A DNA stretch of 64,000 nt from Actinokineospora baliensis (lineage in GTDB: Bacteria > Actinomycetota > Actinomycetes > Mycobacteriales > Pseudonocardiaceae), in the NCBI RefSeq assembly GCF_016907695.1, contig NZ_JAFBCK010000001.1, positions 5,816,001 to 5,880,000 of the forward strand. The letters run 5' to 3'. Under the pieces are notes generated by a model that saw only the letters and a program-made list of their open reading frames with translations, ran no database searches and had not been told where the DNA came from. Shown piece after piece: positions 35,339 through 43,552 of the stretch. The stretch's first letter is position 1; each line of letters starts with the position of its first letter. The position numbers and the translations under genes are program-made.

Positions 35339-35424
35339 AAACTACATGCGCTCGCATCTAATGCGCCAACATAATATGCCGCTACATAAGATGCTTTGAC
35401 ATTAGATGTGCGTGCATGATAGGG
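35339..35424. promoter_or_regulatory. MarR operator array with exact 15-bp phasing
   Basis: Four 11-bp palindromes of the form RCATNNNATGY start at 35354, 35369, 35384 and 35399 (GCATCTAATGC, ACATAATATGC, ACATAAGATGC, ACATTAGATGT). The same phase continues with half sites at 35339 (ATGC arm) and 35414 (GCAT arm). The array fills the MFS/marR divergent region and overlaps a TTGACA (35396-35401) and TAGGGT (35420-35425) promoter for marR. Confidence 0.8.
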
Positions 35425-35432
35425 TGCCCGCC

Positions 35433-35813
35433 ATGCCCCGGCAGACGCCTCTCGTGGACCAGTGGCGGTCGTTGACGCTGCGCTACAACGAGATCGCGTG
35501 CAGGCTCGACCGCGAACTCGGCGACGCGCACGGCATCAGCATGAACGAGTTCGAAACCCTCGACCGGCTCGTCGCGCACGAGTGCGAGAGCCTGCGCATG
35601 CTCGACCTGGCCGCCGCCATGTACCTGAGCCAGAGCGCCCTCTCCCGCACCGTGGCCCGCCTGGAGAAGGCGGGCCTGGTCACCCGGGCCCTCTGCGAAG
35701 CCGACCGCCGCGGCGTCTTCGTCCACCTCACCCCCACCGGCCGAACCCGCCACACCGAGGCGTCCCGCACCCACCTGGCCATCCTCACCGAACACCTCAC
35801 CACCGCGGACTGA
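35433..35813 (+). CDS. MarR family transcriptional regulator
   Basis: This 126-residue winged-helix regulator has ISMNEFETLDRLVAHECESLRMLDLAAAMYLSQSALSRTVARLEKAGLV (recognition helix about residues 60-80) and the wing CEADRRGVFVHLTPTGR. ATG 35433 lies 7 bases after the -10 box TAGGGT, with no ribosome site, so the mRNA is probably leaderless. It likely represses itself and the divergent MFS pump by binding the 15-bp phased array; the pump's substrate may be the inducer. Confidence 0.92.
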   Translation: MPRQTPLVDQWRSLTLRYNEIACRLDRELGDAHGISMNEFETLDRLVAHECESLRMLDLAAAMYLSQSALSRTVARLEKAGLVTRALCEADRRGVFVHLTPTGRTRHTEASRTHLAILTEHLTTAD

Positions 35814-35840
35814 GCACGCGGGAGTACCGCGTACGCCAGA

Positions 35841-37894
35841 ATGGTGCCCATGAACGAACCCGGGGACGTGCGGTCCACAGCGGGTGACATCTCGGGGACC
35901 GTGGTCCAAGCCGGAGCGATACACGGCGACGTGCACTTCGGCGCCGCGCATCCTCGGGGGAGACTGCCCTACCGATCCCGGACGGTGCCGGAGGTGGTGA
36001 ACGGCTTCCAGCGGCGGGTAGTGCCGGATCTGGACGGGTTGACCGCGGGCGCAGTGGTGCTGTCCGGCCTGGGCGGGGTGGGCAAGACCCAGGCAGCGGC
36101 TGACTACGTGGAGCGGATCTGGCGGTCCGGTGATGCGCAACTCGTCGGGTGGGTGACCGCGACCGAGCGGACCGCCGTGGTCACGAGCTTGACCGAACTG
36201 GGCGAGGTCGTCACAGGCGAGCCGGTGCGGGACGAGACCCGTTTCCTGGACTGGTGCGCGACCACAACCACCCCTTGGCTCCTTGTGTACGACGACGTGG
36301 ACGACCCGGCGGAGCTGACCGGGCTGTGGCCGCACACCGGCACCTCCGGTCGGCTGGTCGTGACCACCCGACGCAATGAGCCGCGGCTGCGGACCTCGAC
36401 CCGGCGATTGGTGCCGCTGGGCGAGTTCAGCGCGAACGAGTCGATCGCGTACCTACACGAGGTCTTGGGCGATGCCGAAGGCTTGGCGGACTTGAGTTCT
36501 CTCCTAGGACACCTGCCACTCGCCCTGGGCCAAGCCGCCGCCTACATCACGATGATCCCCGGCATGACCTGCGAGTCCTACGTCCAGAAGTGGCGCGACC
36601 AACGCACCGCCCTGGCCCGGATGTTCCCCGAGGACTGGGACGAGACAGTAGCCACCACCTGGTCGATCTCCATAGACGCCGCCGACCGGCTCGCTCCCCA
36701 GGGCTTGGCTCGCCCCATGCTCGAGCTACTGTCCCTATTGGACCCCAATGGCATTCCGCTGCAATTGCTCACTTCCCCGCCGGTATGCCACTACCTCTCC
36801 GCCGACAGCGACACCGCCGCCCGAGCCCTCGGTTGCCTGCAGCGATTCAACCTGATCGCCACGGACGACTCAGACCTCGTGCGCGTGCACGCCCTGGTCC
36901 AGCACGCCACCCGCGAACAACTGCCCGATGACCGCCTCGCCGCACTTGCCGCCGTGGCCGCGAACGCGTTGCTGTCGAACTGGTTCGACTCGTCGGAGGG
37001 CGTCCGATTCGAGTCTCGCCTGCGAGTCACGCAGCGAGTTTGGCTGATCATGCGGAGACGCACCTGTGGCAACACGGCGGCTATCTGGTCCTGTTCAAGC
37101 TCGCCAGCAGCCTCGGCGATGTGGGACAGGTGCACGCGGCCATTGACCACTACGACAAGCTCTGCGCGGCTGCCTCCCACCACCTCGGCCTCACTCATCG
37201 GCACACCCTGGGCGCCTTTCACAACCGGGCTTCCTGGCGGGGACAGGCGGGGCAAGTGGCCCAAGCGGTTGGGGAACTGACCGAACAGCTCCCTGAGGTC
37301 ACTCGGATACTCGGTCCTGATCACCCTGACACGCTGGTCAACCGGGGCAACCTGGCCCAATGGCTGGGAGTGCTCGGGGACGCCACCCAGGCCGTGCGAA
37401 TGCTCACCGAATCGGTCGCCAGCTTCGCGCGGGTAGAGGGGCCAGAGAGCCGCAGGACCCTCGCTGCCCGCGGCGCTCTGGCTTACTGGCAGGGACACGC
37501 CGGGAATGCCCCCGAGTCCGCCCGTGCGTTCCAAGATCTACTCGTCGACTGCCGCCGTGTGCTCGGCCCCAACCACCCGGAGACACTCAGGACTCGGATC
37601 GACCTGACCTACCTACAGGGACAGGCAGGTGATACGGCAGGTGCGGTCAAGGCGTGCGAAGAGCTCATGGTCGACCTCGTGCGGGTATTGGGCCCCGACC
37701 ACCCGGACACGCTTGTCAACCGGAGAACTCTGGCTTTCCTCCAGGGGGAAGCCGGTGATCCAGCCCGTGCGGCTGAGGCATACGCGGACATACTCGCCGA
37801 CGCTCTCCGAGTGCTCGGACCCGAACACCTGGAGACCCGAACTGCCCGCCGCAACCTGGCTTACTGGCTCGAACGTGCTGGGATCGCCGACTAG
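35841..37894 (+). pseudogene. NB-ARC/TPR STAND protein with RHIM-like motif, broken by a frameshift
   Basis: The first ORF (35841-37280) encodes an N-terminal GDISGTVVQAGAIHGDVHFG (RHIM-like, about residues 12-31), then an NB-ARC ATPase: SGLGGVGKTQ (P-loop), LLVYDDVDDP (Walker B), GRLVVTTRRN and GHLPLALGQAA. Near 37022 the family-like sequence leaves this frame and continues in the -1 frame (ADHAETHLWQHGGY), which encodes TPR repeats (LGPDHPDTLVNRGNLAQWLG and others) to a stop at 37892-37894. A single-base deletion or sequencing error would explain it. Intact, it would be an NLR-like switch of about 680 residues. ATG 35850 is an alternative start. Confidence 0.75.
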
Positions 37895-37897
37895 AAC

Positions 37898-37938
37898 GAC
37901 GCTGCCCGGACCCGTGATGAGCGGGTCCGGGCAGCGTC
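37898..37938. terminator. Bidirectional terminator, 17-bp perfect stem
   Basis: GACGCTGCCCGGACCCG (37898-37914) pairs with its complement (37922-37938) around a 7-base loop. It lies between the convergent NB-ARC/TPR and chitinase genes and would end both transcripts. Confidence 0.88.
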
Positions 37939-37948
37939 AGCGGCTACC

Positions 37949-39568
37949 TCAGCCGGTGAAGCCCGCGGTGATGGCGGTGAACTCCCAGTTGGGGCGGTCG
38001 CGGTTGACGGCCCAGAAGGAGAAGCGGCCGATGTGGTTGGCGTTGGACCAGTCGCGGATTCGGGTCCAGATCTGGGGGGTGGTGTTCTCCCCGGCGTCGC
38101 TGGCGTTGTTCATGCCGGAGATGCCGACGTGGGCGAAGGCTTCGGCGTCGGTCCAGCCGAAGGTGGACTTGAGCTTGTTCTTCAGGCCGGTGGTCGAGTT
38201 CACCGTCGCCGCGTACATGTCGGCGGCGCCGCCGAAGTTGAAGGGCATGATGGTGAAGTTGTCGATGTTGGCGTTGAGGGCCTTGGCCTGCTCGATGAGG
38301 CGGTTGCCCCAGGAGTTGGGGCCGGTGTTGAGGGTGGGGAAGGTCAGGATCGTGCGCAGGCCGGGGTTGTTGGCCTTGACGATCTTCAGCGCGGTGAGGA
38401 TGCGGTCCTGCACGGCCGCGCTCTCGAACTCGTCGGTGTTCTCGATGTCGACGTCGATGGCCTTGAGGCCGTAGGCGTCGATCACCTTCTGGTACGCGCC
38501 AGCCAGCAGTTCCGCGGTGGCGCAGTTCGGGCCGAGCTTGTTGCCGCTCCACCCGCCGATCGACGGGACGATGTCACCGCCCGCCGCGCGGATCGCCTTG
38601 ACGTTGTTCTCGTCGACGCCGCCCTTGAGCGGGCGCTGGCTGTCCCAGGTCGGGTTGCAGCCGTTCTGGGCGAGGATGAACGCCATGGTGAACCACTTGA
38701 CGCCGGTGGCGCGCATGACGTCGGCCGCCGCGGGCGGGTTGCCCCAGCCGAGGTAGAGGTACGGCGCGGCCTGGATGAACCGGGGGCCGGGGTTGCCGTC
38801 GTCCTTGGCGGTGGTCGCGGTCACCGGGACCGAGGCGGGCGAGGTGTTGCCCGCGGCGTCCTTGGCCCGCACGGTGAAGGTGTACTGGGTGCTGGCGGCC
38901 AGGCCGCTGACCGTGGCGCTGGTGCCGGTCGCCTGCGTGACCTGGCCGTCGCGCACGACCTCGTAGCCGGTGACGCCGACGTTGTCGGTCGAGGCGTCCC
39001 AGGTCAGCGAGACGCTGTTGGCGGTGACGCCGGTGGCCCTGGGGTTGCCGGGGGTGGTCGGCGCCTGGGTGTCGTTGCCGCCGCCACCGGGTCCGTCGAG
39101 GCTGATGTCGTCGGCGTTGTAGGTGCCCTGGCCGTACCACCCGTGCAGGTACACCTCGGCACTGGTCTGGCTCGCGCCGGTGGTGAAGGTGACGGTGAGC
39201 AGGCTGTAGCCGGAGGTGGAGCTGGTCCACCTGGCGGTGCCGCCGGTGACGCCGAGGTGGACGTAGCTGCCGCGCACCCAGCCGGTCAGGGTGTAGGCGG
39301 TGCTCGGCTTGACGGCCACGGTCTGGGCGCAGCGGGCGTTGTCGCTGCCGGTCGCGGCACCGGCGAGGGCCTTGCTGCCGCCGTGCACGGGGCTGCCGAC
39401 CACGGACCCGGTGCCGCCGGAGCAGGTCCAGCCGGACAGCGACCCGGTCTCGAAACCGGGGTTGGACAACAGGTTGGCGGCGTTGGCGACCATCGGCGAG
39501 AGCGCCAGGCCCGCGCCGGTGAGCACGACCGCGCTCAGGCCTGCGAGCAGGCGGTGTCGGGTACGCAC
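37949..39568 (-). CDS. Secreted GH18 chitinase with carbohydrate-binding and fibronectin type III domains
   Basis: This 539-residue exported enzyme has a signal peptide (VRTRHRLLAGLSAVVLTGAG, cleavage after AANAA-like sequence). A CBM-like jelly roll (ANLLSNPGFETGSLSGWTCS, about residues 30-160) is followed by an FnIII domain (APTTPGNPRATGVTANSVSLTWDAS) and a GH18 catalytic domain with IDVDIEN, the DxDxE-type motif whose Glu is the proton donor. It cleaves chitin. GTG 39568 follows GGGAGGT; the longer in-frame start is upstream of the regulatory site. A DasR-like site overlies the start of transcription. It resembles Streptomyces GH18 chitinases. No substrate-binding residue is missing as far as can be seen. 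Confidence 0.93.
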   Translation of the reverse strand: MRTRHRLLAGLSAVVLTGAGLALSPMVANAANLLSNPGFETGSLSGWTCSGGTGSVVGSPVHGGSKALAGAATGSDNARCAQTVAVKPSTAYTLTGWVRGSYVHLGVTGGTARWTSSTSGYSLLTVTFTTGASQTSAEVYLHGWYGQGTYNADDISLDGPGGGGNDTQAPTTPGNPRATGVTANSVSLTWDASTDNVGVTGYEVVRDGQVTQATGTSATVSGLAASTQYTFTVRAKDAAGNTSPASVPVTATTAKDDGNPGPRFIQAAPYLYLGWGNPPAAADVMRATGVKWFTMAFILAQNGCNPTWDSQRPLKGGVDENNVKAIRAAGGDIVPSIGGWSGNKLGPNCATAELLAGAYQKVIDAYGLKAIDVDIENTDEFESAAVQDRILTALKIVKANNPGLRTILTFPTLNTGPNSWGNRLIEQAKALNANIDNFTIMPFNFGGAADMYAATVNSTTGLKNKLKSTFGWTDAEAFAHVGISGMNNASDAGENTTPQIWTRIRDWSNANHIGRFSFWAVNRDRPNWEFTAITAGFTG

Positions 39569-39601
39569 GGGACCTCCCGGGTGAGGTGCGGCCAGGACCC
39601 G

Positions 39602-39617
39602 ATTGGTCTGGACCATA
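39602..39617. promoter_or_regulatory. DasR-responsive element (dre) at the chitinase promoter
   Basis: ATTGGTCTGGACCATA matches the dre consensus ACTGGTCTAGACCACT at 12 to 13 of 16 positions. On the minus strand TTGACT (39653-39648) and TTCAAT (39629-39624), 18 bp apart, form a promoter with transcription starting near 39617, so the dre covers the start site. Confidence 0.7.
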
Positions 39618-39723
39618 GGTCGGATTGAAGTGCCTCGCGGCGGGCGGAGTCAATACCGCGCGGTCAAGAATTCCCGTCATCGAGCAACACATCGCCACTT
39701 GTTCCCAGTTGTGCGGCAGGTGT

Positions 39724-39755
39724 ACCCGACCGGGGCCGGTGGCCACCCGACCGGG
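39724..39755. promoter_or_regulatory. Two direct CCCG-N2-CGGG repeats 21 bp apart
   Basis: ACCCGACCGGG occurs at 39724-39734 and 39745-39755, two helical turns apart, in the divergent region upstream of the GON-domain gene. Each copy is itself a dyad. A dimeric regulator binding in tandem is a plausible reading. Confidence 0.4.
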
Positions 39756-39830
39756 TAATGGGAACACCTCAAGATCCACTGCTAGCGTCCGAAACGCTCC
39801 ATCAGCGCAATAGTGGAATGCGAGTTGGAC

Positions 39831-40568
39831 ATGACGAAGAATGGTAAGAGATTCCTCGCGACCTGCGTGACCACCCTGGCGGCGGTGAGCATCGGCGCGA
39901 GTCCGGCATCAGCGAAACCCGTTGCTGTACAAGGGCTTCTCGACAGCTGCGCGGCACTGCGGGCCGCGGTCCCGGTGGCCGCGGACGGGAACTACACCTT
40001 GGCCACCGACCGGAATCTCGTCGGCGTTTACTGCCACGACATGGCCGGAAATCCCCGGGAGTACCTGAACCTCGCCTTTACCGGATCAGCGGCGAATTTC
40101 TCCCAGTACACCGCGGGCGGCGCGTCGCCGGGGTCGAACGTGCGGACCTCGTTCACCAAGCTGCGGCTGGACCCGAAGACGCTGACCGTCGACATCAACG
40201 ACACGACCTTCGCCGGCTCCACCGGCGCGCTCACCCACGGCTCGGACCGGGTCACCTCGGTCGCCTATGCCGTGGCGATGGCCTGCGGCGCTGGGAGCAC
40301 CACCGGGCAGGGCAACATCGACCTGCGCGGCACCGCGTTCACGGTCGCGAGCACGTTCGCGCCCGGCGGCTCCGCGCCGTTCGGCACGGCGACACCCAGC
40401 TCCGACGGCCAAGTCGTGGGCCTCACCGGCGGCGGCTACTGCGGGTGGAACGCGCCGTCGGCGGGCGTCTACAACCCGTACAACCCGCAAGGCCCGAAGT
40501 ACATCCTCAAGCTCAGCTGCGCGAAGGACGGCCTGTTCCGGCCGCAGCTCTGCCTCAGCCTGTCCTGA
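39831..40568 (+). CDS. Secreted GON-domain protein
   Basis: This 245-residue exported protein has a signal peptide [20 protein letters not shown]... ending ASAKP. The mature part is a GON domain as found at the C-terminus of ADAMTS proteases and in some bacteria: [45 protein letters not shown] and GYCGWNAP. The cysteines (about five) fit disulphides outside the cell. ATG 39831 is preferred; the ribosome site is weak. It is divergent from the chitinase and followed by a strong terminator. A lectin-like or extracellular protein-binding role is possible; no enzyme motif is present. Confidence 0.82.
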   Translation: MTKNGKRFLATCVTTLAAVSIGASPASAKPVAVQGLLDSCAALRAAVPVAADGNYTLATDRNLVGVYCHDMAGNPREYLNLAFTGSAANFSQYTAGGASPGSNVRTSFTKLRLDPKTLTVDINDTTFAGSTGALTHGSDRVTSVAYAVAMACGAGSTTGQGNIDLRGTAFTVASTFAPGGSAPFGTATPSSDGQVVGLTGGGYCGWNAPSAGVYNPYNPQGPKYILKLSCAKDGLFRPQLCLSLS

Positions 40569-40582
40569 ACCAACGCCTCCCC

Positions 40583-40611
40583 GGGGCCCGGTCACCACGT
40601 GACCGGGCCCC
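40583..40611 (+). terminator. Perfect 13-bp hairpin terminator after the GON gene
   Basis: GGGGCCCGGTCAC pairs with GTGACCGGGCCCC around a 3-base loop, 15 bases after the stop of the GON gene. Confidence 0.85.
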
Positions 40612-40770
40612 GGTGCTGTCCGCACCTTCCTCAGCAGGCCCGGCCAGCGGCCGAATGACTCCCGGAACCCCCTGGAGCGGCCGCACCCGAAACACACTCG
40701 AACGGCGAACCGTTGCGCTCCCCCCACGGCTGAACCTTGTCTCAACCAGCCAGGACCGAAGGGGAAGCAC

Positions 40771-41550
40771 ATGCGCCGCAACGGGATCACCGCTCTCATC
40801 GCCACCGTCGTCGCCGCCAGCGCGGTCGTCGTGGCGGAGCTGCCGGTCTCGGTCACGGCCACCCCCGCCGAGCAGCTGTACGTGGTCGCCGAGGCGTTCA
40901 CCTTCGACGAGCCCGCCGGTGACGCGAACACCTCGGCCGCGACCGCCGCCGCGGCCGACACCTCCTGCTCCGACGGCACCTACGCGCTGAAGTCCTGGAA
41001 GGTCGGCACGCTGACCTGGCTCTACAACGGCGCGGGCGTCCCGGCCACCATCGCCTCCACCGCCCTGGGCGCCATCACCACCTCGACCAACACCGTCGCC
41101 AAGGGCACCAACCGCTGCGGCCAGGCGAACCTGACCACCTCGACCTACACCTACGGCGGCACCACCACCGTCAAGCCGCAGGTCAGCTCGACCGGCACCT
41201 GCACGGGCAACGACGGCAAGTCGGTCACCGGCTGGGGCGCCCTTCCGACCAAGGTCCTGGCCTACACCTGCACCTTCTACAACGCCCGCGGCGTGGTCGT
41301 GGCCTCCGACACCCTGATCGACAACGTCGCGTACACCTGGTTCACCACCAAGCCCGCCAACTGCTCCGGCCAGTACGACCTGGAGACCACCCTGACCCAC
41401 GAGCGCCTGCACACCGCGGGCCTGGGCCACGTCGACCAGGCGAAGAACGCCGCGCAGACCATGACCCCGGCCAGCTCCCCCTGCGACACCTCCCGCCGCC
41501 TGCTCGGCGCCGGTGACTACGCGGGCCTCAAGGCGCTGGCCACCAAGTAA
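40771..41550 (+). CDS. Secreted matrixin-like zinc metalloprotease
   Basis: This 259-residue exported protein has a signal peptide MRRNGITALIATVVAASAVV... ending near VTATPAEQ. The zinc motif HERLHTAGLGH fits HExxHxxGxxH (three His, catalytic Glu), near residue 210, with a later AQTMTP Met-turn, as in metzincins. The ATG follows GGAAGGGGAAG. The beta-rich middle (TWLYNGAGVP, NRCGQANLTTSTYTYGG) is of unknown function. No propeptide cysteine switch is obvious. It probably degrades an extracellular protein. The gene is followed by a strong terminator. Confidence 0.82.
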   Translation: MRRNGITALIATVVAASAVVVAELPVSVTATPAEQLYVVAEAFTFDEPAGDANTSAATAAAADTSCSDGTYALKSWKVGTLTWLYNGAGVPATIASTALGAITTSTNTVAKGTNRCGQANLTTSTYTYGGTTTVKPQVSSTGTCTGNDGKSVTGWGALPTKVLAYTCTFYNARGVVVASDTLIDNVAYTWFTTKPANCSGQYDLETTLTHERLHTAGLGHVDQAKNAAQTMTPASSPCDTSRRLLGAGDYAGLKALATK

Positions 41551-41571
41551 GCCCTCCCTCCCCCGGCCGAC

Positions 41572-41598
41572 GGCCCCCGTGTCCTGGACACGGGGGCC
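41572..41598 (+). terminator. 12-bp perfect hairpin terminator
   Basis: GGCCCCCGTGTC pairs with GACACGGGGGCC, loop CTG, 22 bases after the metalloprotease stop. It insulates the arsR promoter. Confidence 0.85.
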
Positions 41599-41604
41599 TG
41601 ACGC

Positions 41605-41620
41605 GTAACACATCAGTTAC
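41605..41620. promoter_or_regulatory. ArsR operator GTAAC-N6-GTTAC over the -10 region
   Basis: A perfect dyad GTAAC-ACATCA-GTTAC overlaps the -10 box TACACT (41618-41623), which lies seven bases before the arsR GTG at 41631. Bound ArsR would therefore block its own leaderless transcript. Confidence 0.7.
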
Positions 41621-41630
41621 ACTTCCAGCC

Positions 41631-41978
41631 GTGGACGAGGTGGCGGCCGCGATCGCGGACCCGGTGCGGCGGGAAATCCTGCTGCTCCTGCGCGACGGCA
41701 GGCTGCCAGCGGGCGCGATCGCCGGGCGGTTCGAGATCAGCCGACCGGCGGTGAGCAGGCACCTGCGGGTGCTGCGGACCGCGGGCCTCGTGCACGACGA
41801 GGTGGTGGGCAGGCAGCGGCTGTACGAGCTGCGGACCGCCCCGTTGGACGAGTTGACCCGCTGGTTGCGCGGGTTCGACCAGGACTCGGGCTGGGCGGCG
41901 CGGATGGCGGCGCTGGACACCGAGGTGCGCAGGGCCAGGCGGGACCGCCAGGCCAGGAGGACGGAGGACACGGCGTGA
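41631..41978 (+). CDS. ArsR family transcriptional regulator
   Basis: This 115-residue winged helix protein has VAAAIADPVRREILLLLRDGRLPAGAIAGRFEISRPAVSRHLRVLRTAGLV, the ArsR/SmtB HTH. It has no metal-binding cysteines at the usual ELCVCDL position, so it is probably not a metal sensor. The GTG start lies seven bases after TACACT, so the mRNA is likely leaderless. Its end overlaps the next gene by four bases. Such ArsR/AHSA1 pairs are common in actinobacteria. Confidence 0.9.
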   Translation: MDEVAAAIADPVRREILLLLRDGRLPAGAIAGRFEISRPAVSRHLRVLRTAGLVHDEVVGRQRLYELRTAPLDELTRWLRGFDQDSGWAARMAALDTEVRRARRDRQARRTEDTA

Positions 41979-42463
41979 GTGGTCAGTTGTTCCGGACCGC
42001 GGCGGGCACCGACCTGGTGCTCGGGCGGACCTTCCGGGGTACCCCGGAGGACGTGTGGGCCAGCGTGACGGAGCCGGAGCGCACCGCCAGGTGGTTCGGC
42101 CGCTGGGAGGGCACAGGTGCCCCCGGGGAGACGATCCGCGTGCAGATGGCGTTCGAGGAAGGCGCCCCCTGGTTCGACGCCAGGATCGAGGTCTGCGAGC
42201 CCCACCGCCGCCTGGGCCTGACCACCTCGGACGAGGCCGGGAAGTGGCACCTGGAACTCCTGCTGTCCGAGGTCGCCGACGGCACCCTGCTCCGCCTGGT
42301 GCACCACCTCACGACAACCCTCGGCGTCGGCGACGTCGGCCCGGGCTGGGAGTACTACCTGGACCTCCTGGTAGCCGCCCGCGCCGACCAGCCCCCGGTG
42401 GCGTGGGACGACTACATCCCCCGCTTCAAGGCCTACTACGAAGGCCTCATCCCCATCGACTGA
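41975..42463 (+). CDS. SRPBCC/AHSA1-domain protein
   Basis: This 162-residue protein has the AHSA1/START fold (LVLGRTFRGTPEDVWASVTEPERTARWFGRWEG; ARIEVCEPHRRLGLTTSDE; a final LLVAARAD helix). GTG at 41975 overlaps the ArsR stop (GTGA), so the two are translated together. AHSA1-like proteins bind small hydrophobic ligands; the ligand may be linked to ArsR signalling. The function is unassigned. Confidence 0.88.
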   Translation: MSGQLFRTAAGTDLVLGRTFRGTPEDVWASVTEPERTARWFGRWEGTGAPGETIRVQMAFEEGAPWFDARIEVCEPHRRLGLTTSDEAGKWHLELLLSEVADGTLLRLVHHLTTTLGVGDVGPGWEYYLDLLVAARADQPPVAWDDYIPRFKAYYEGLIPID

Positions 42464-42653
42464 ACCAGGGAGCCCGCAGCCTCCGCCGCCAAGGTCGGGT
42501 GGCGAAGTGAGCACCGCCAGTGGGCGCAGGCCGCCTCCCCGCTCTGGGTCTTGTCGCCATCGGCAGCAAGCCCCCCCAGCCCACCTGGAAACCAACCCAC
42601 CGAGCCAGCCCACCCAAAGCAACCACTGGACACTCGGAAGCCGCCCACCCAAC

Positions 42654-42800
42654 TGCTCGATGGGGCGGACTTGTTTTGCGTGGGGTGGCGGCAGTCGTAG
42701 CGTTCTGCGCGGACAGGGCCATGCTTTTCGGCCCCAGCTTTGCGGTCCTGCCACGACTGGCGCAGGGGCCCCGCGCAAAACAAGTTCGCCCCATCGAGCA
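42654..42800 (+). repeat. 147-bp palindromic repeat, copy E1
   Basis: Ends pair over 27 bp with one G-T wobble: TGCTCGATGGGGCGGACTTG... against ...GTTCGCCCCATCGAGCA. The stem continues GGGG/CCCC, then an inner stem CAGTCGT (42692-42698) with ACGACTG (42753-42759), and an apical GGAC/GTCC and GGGCC/GGCCC hairpin. First of three copies spaced 275 bp apart. No ORF in it has coding character. Confidence 0.9.
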
Positions 42801-42928
42801 CACCCACACCCCACGGACCGGGTCGAAATGCCGAAGGCGAGCCGACCCCGAAGCCGCAGGTGCTACCTCAGCCCACCGAGCCAGCCCCGCCAGCCCAACC
42901 ACCGCTCCCAGAAGTCGCTGGTGCCAAC

Positions 42929-43075
42929 TGCTCGATGGGGTGGACCTGTTTTGTGTGGGGGACGGCAGTCGTAGCCTTGCCTCGCTGCAGGGCCACGCTC
43001 TTCGGCCCCGGCTTTTGCGGTCCTGCCACGACTGGCGCAGGGGCCCCGCGCAAAACAAGTTCGCCCCATCGAGCA
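42929..43075 (+). repeat. 147-bp palindromic repeat, copy E2 (hybrid arms)
   Basis: The left arm is of the T type (GGGGTGGACCTGTTTTGTG) but the right arm is of the C type (CGCAAAACAAGTTCGCC), leaving one mismatch and several wobble pairs. The inner stem is CAGTCGT/ACGACTG. It begins 275 bp after E1. Confidence 0.88.
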
Positions 43076-43203
43076 CTCCCAGCCACCACGGACCGGGTCG
43101 CGATGCCGCAGGCGAGCCGACCCAGAAGCCGCTGGTGCCACCCCAGCCCCCGAGCCAGCCCCGCCAGCCCGACCACTGGACACTCGGAAGCCGCCCACCC
43201 AAC

Positions 43204-43350
43204 TGCTCGATGGGGCGGACTTGTTTTGCGTGGGGTGGCGGCAGTCGTAGCGTTCTGCGCGGACAGGGCCATGCTTTTCGGCCCCAGCTTTGCGGTCCTG
43301 CCACGACTGGCGCAGGGGCCCCGCGCAAAACAAGTTCGCCCCATCGAGCA
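43204..43350 (+). repeat. 147-bp palindromic repeat, copy E3
   Basis: Identical to E1 over its whole length, with the same 30 bases before it (CACTCGGAAGCCGCCCACCC, etc.). It begins 275 bp after E2. The 197 bp after it, to the MerR stop, carry remains of the spacer and a terminator, but no gene. Confidence 0.9.
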
Positions 43351-43518
43351 CACCCAACCCACCACGGACCGGGCTTCGCCGCTGCCGGGCCACCCGCGTC
43401 CCAGACACTCACGACCGTGCCCCGGGCGCGCGGCGGCCAGCTACCCGCCCTGCCAATCGTCGCGAATCCGCAGCTCATCTGCGCCATCGATGCTGCTGCG
43501 CCGACCGCGCCCCAGGCG

Positions 43519-43552
43519 CGTAGGCCCCCTGTGCCCTGCGTCGCGGCCTACG
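43519..43552 (-). terminator. Hairpin after the MerR gene
   Basis: CGTAGGCC and GGCCTACG form an 8-bp stem with an 18-base loop, including the MerR stop codon. Confidence 0.45.

Noticed and set aside
42654..43350. CRISPR array
   Set aside because: Repeats of 147 bp with 128-bp related spacers are not CRISPR; no cas gene is present.
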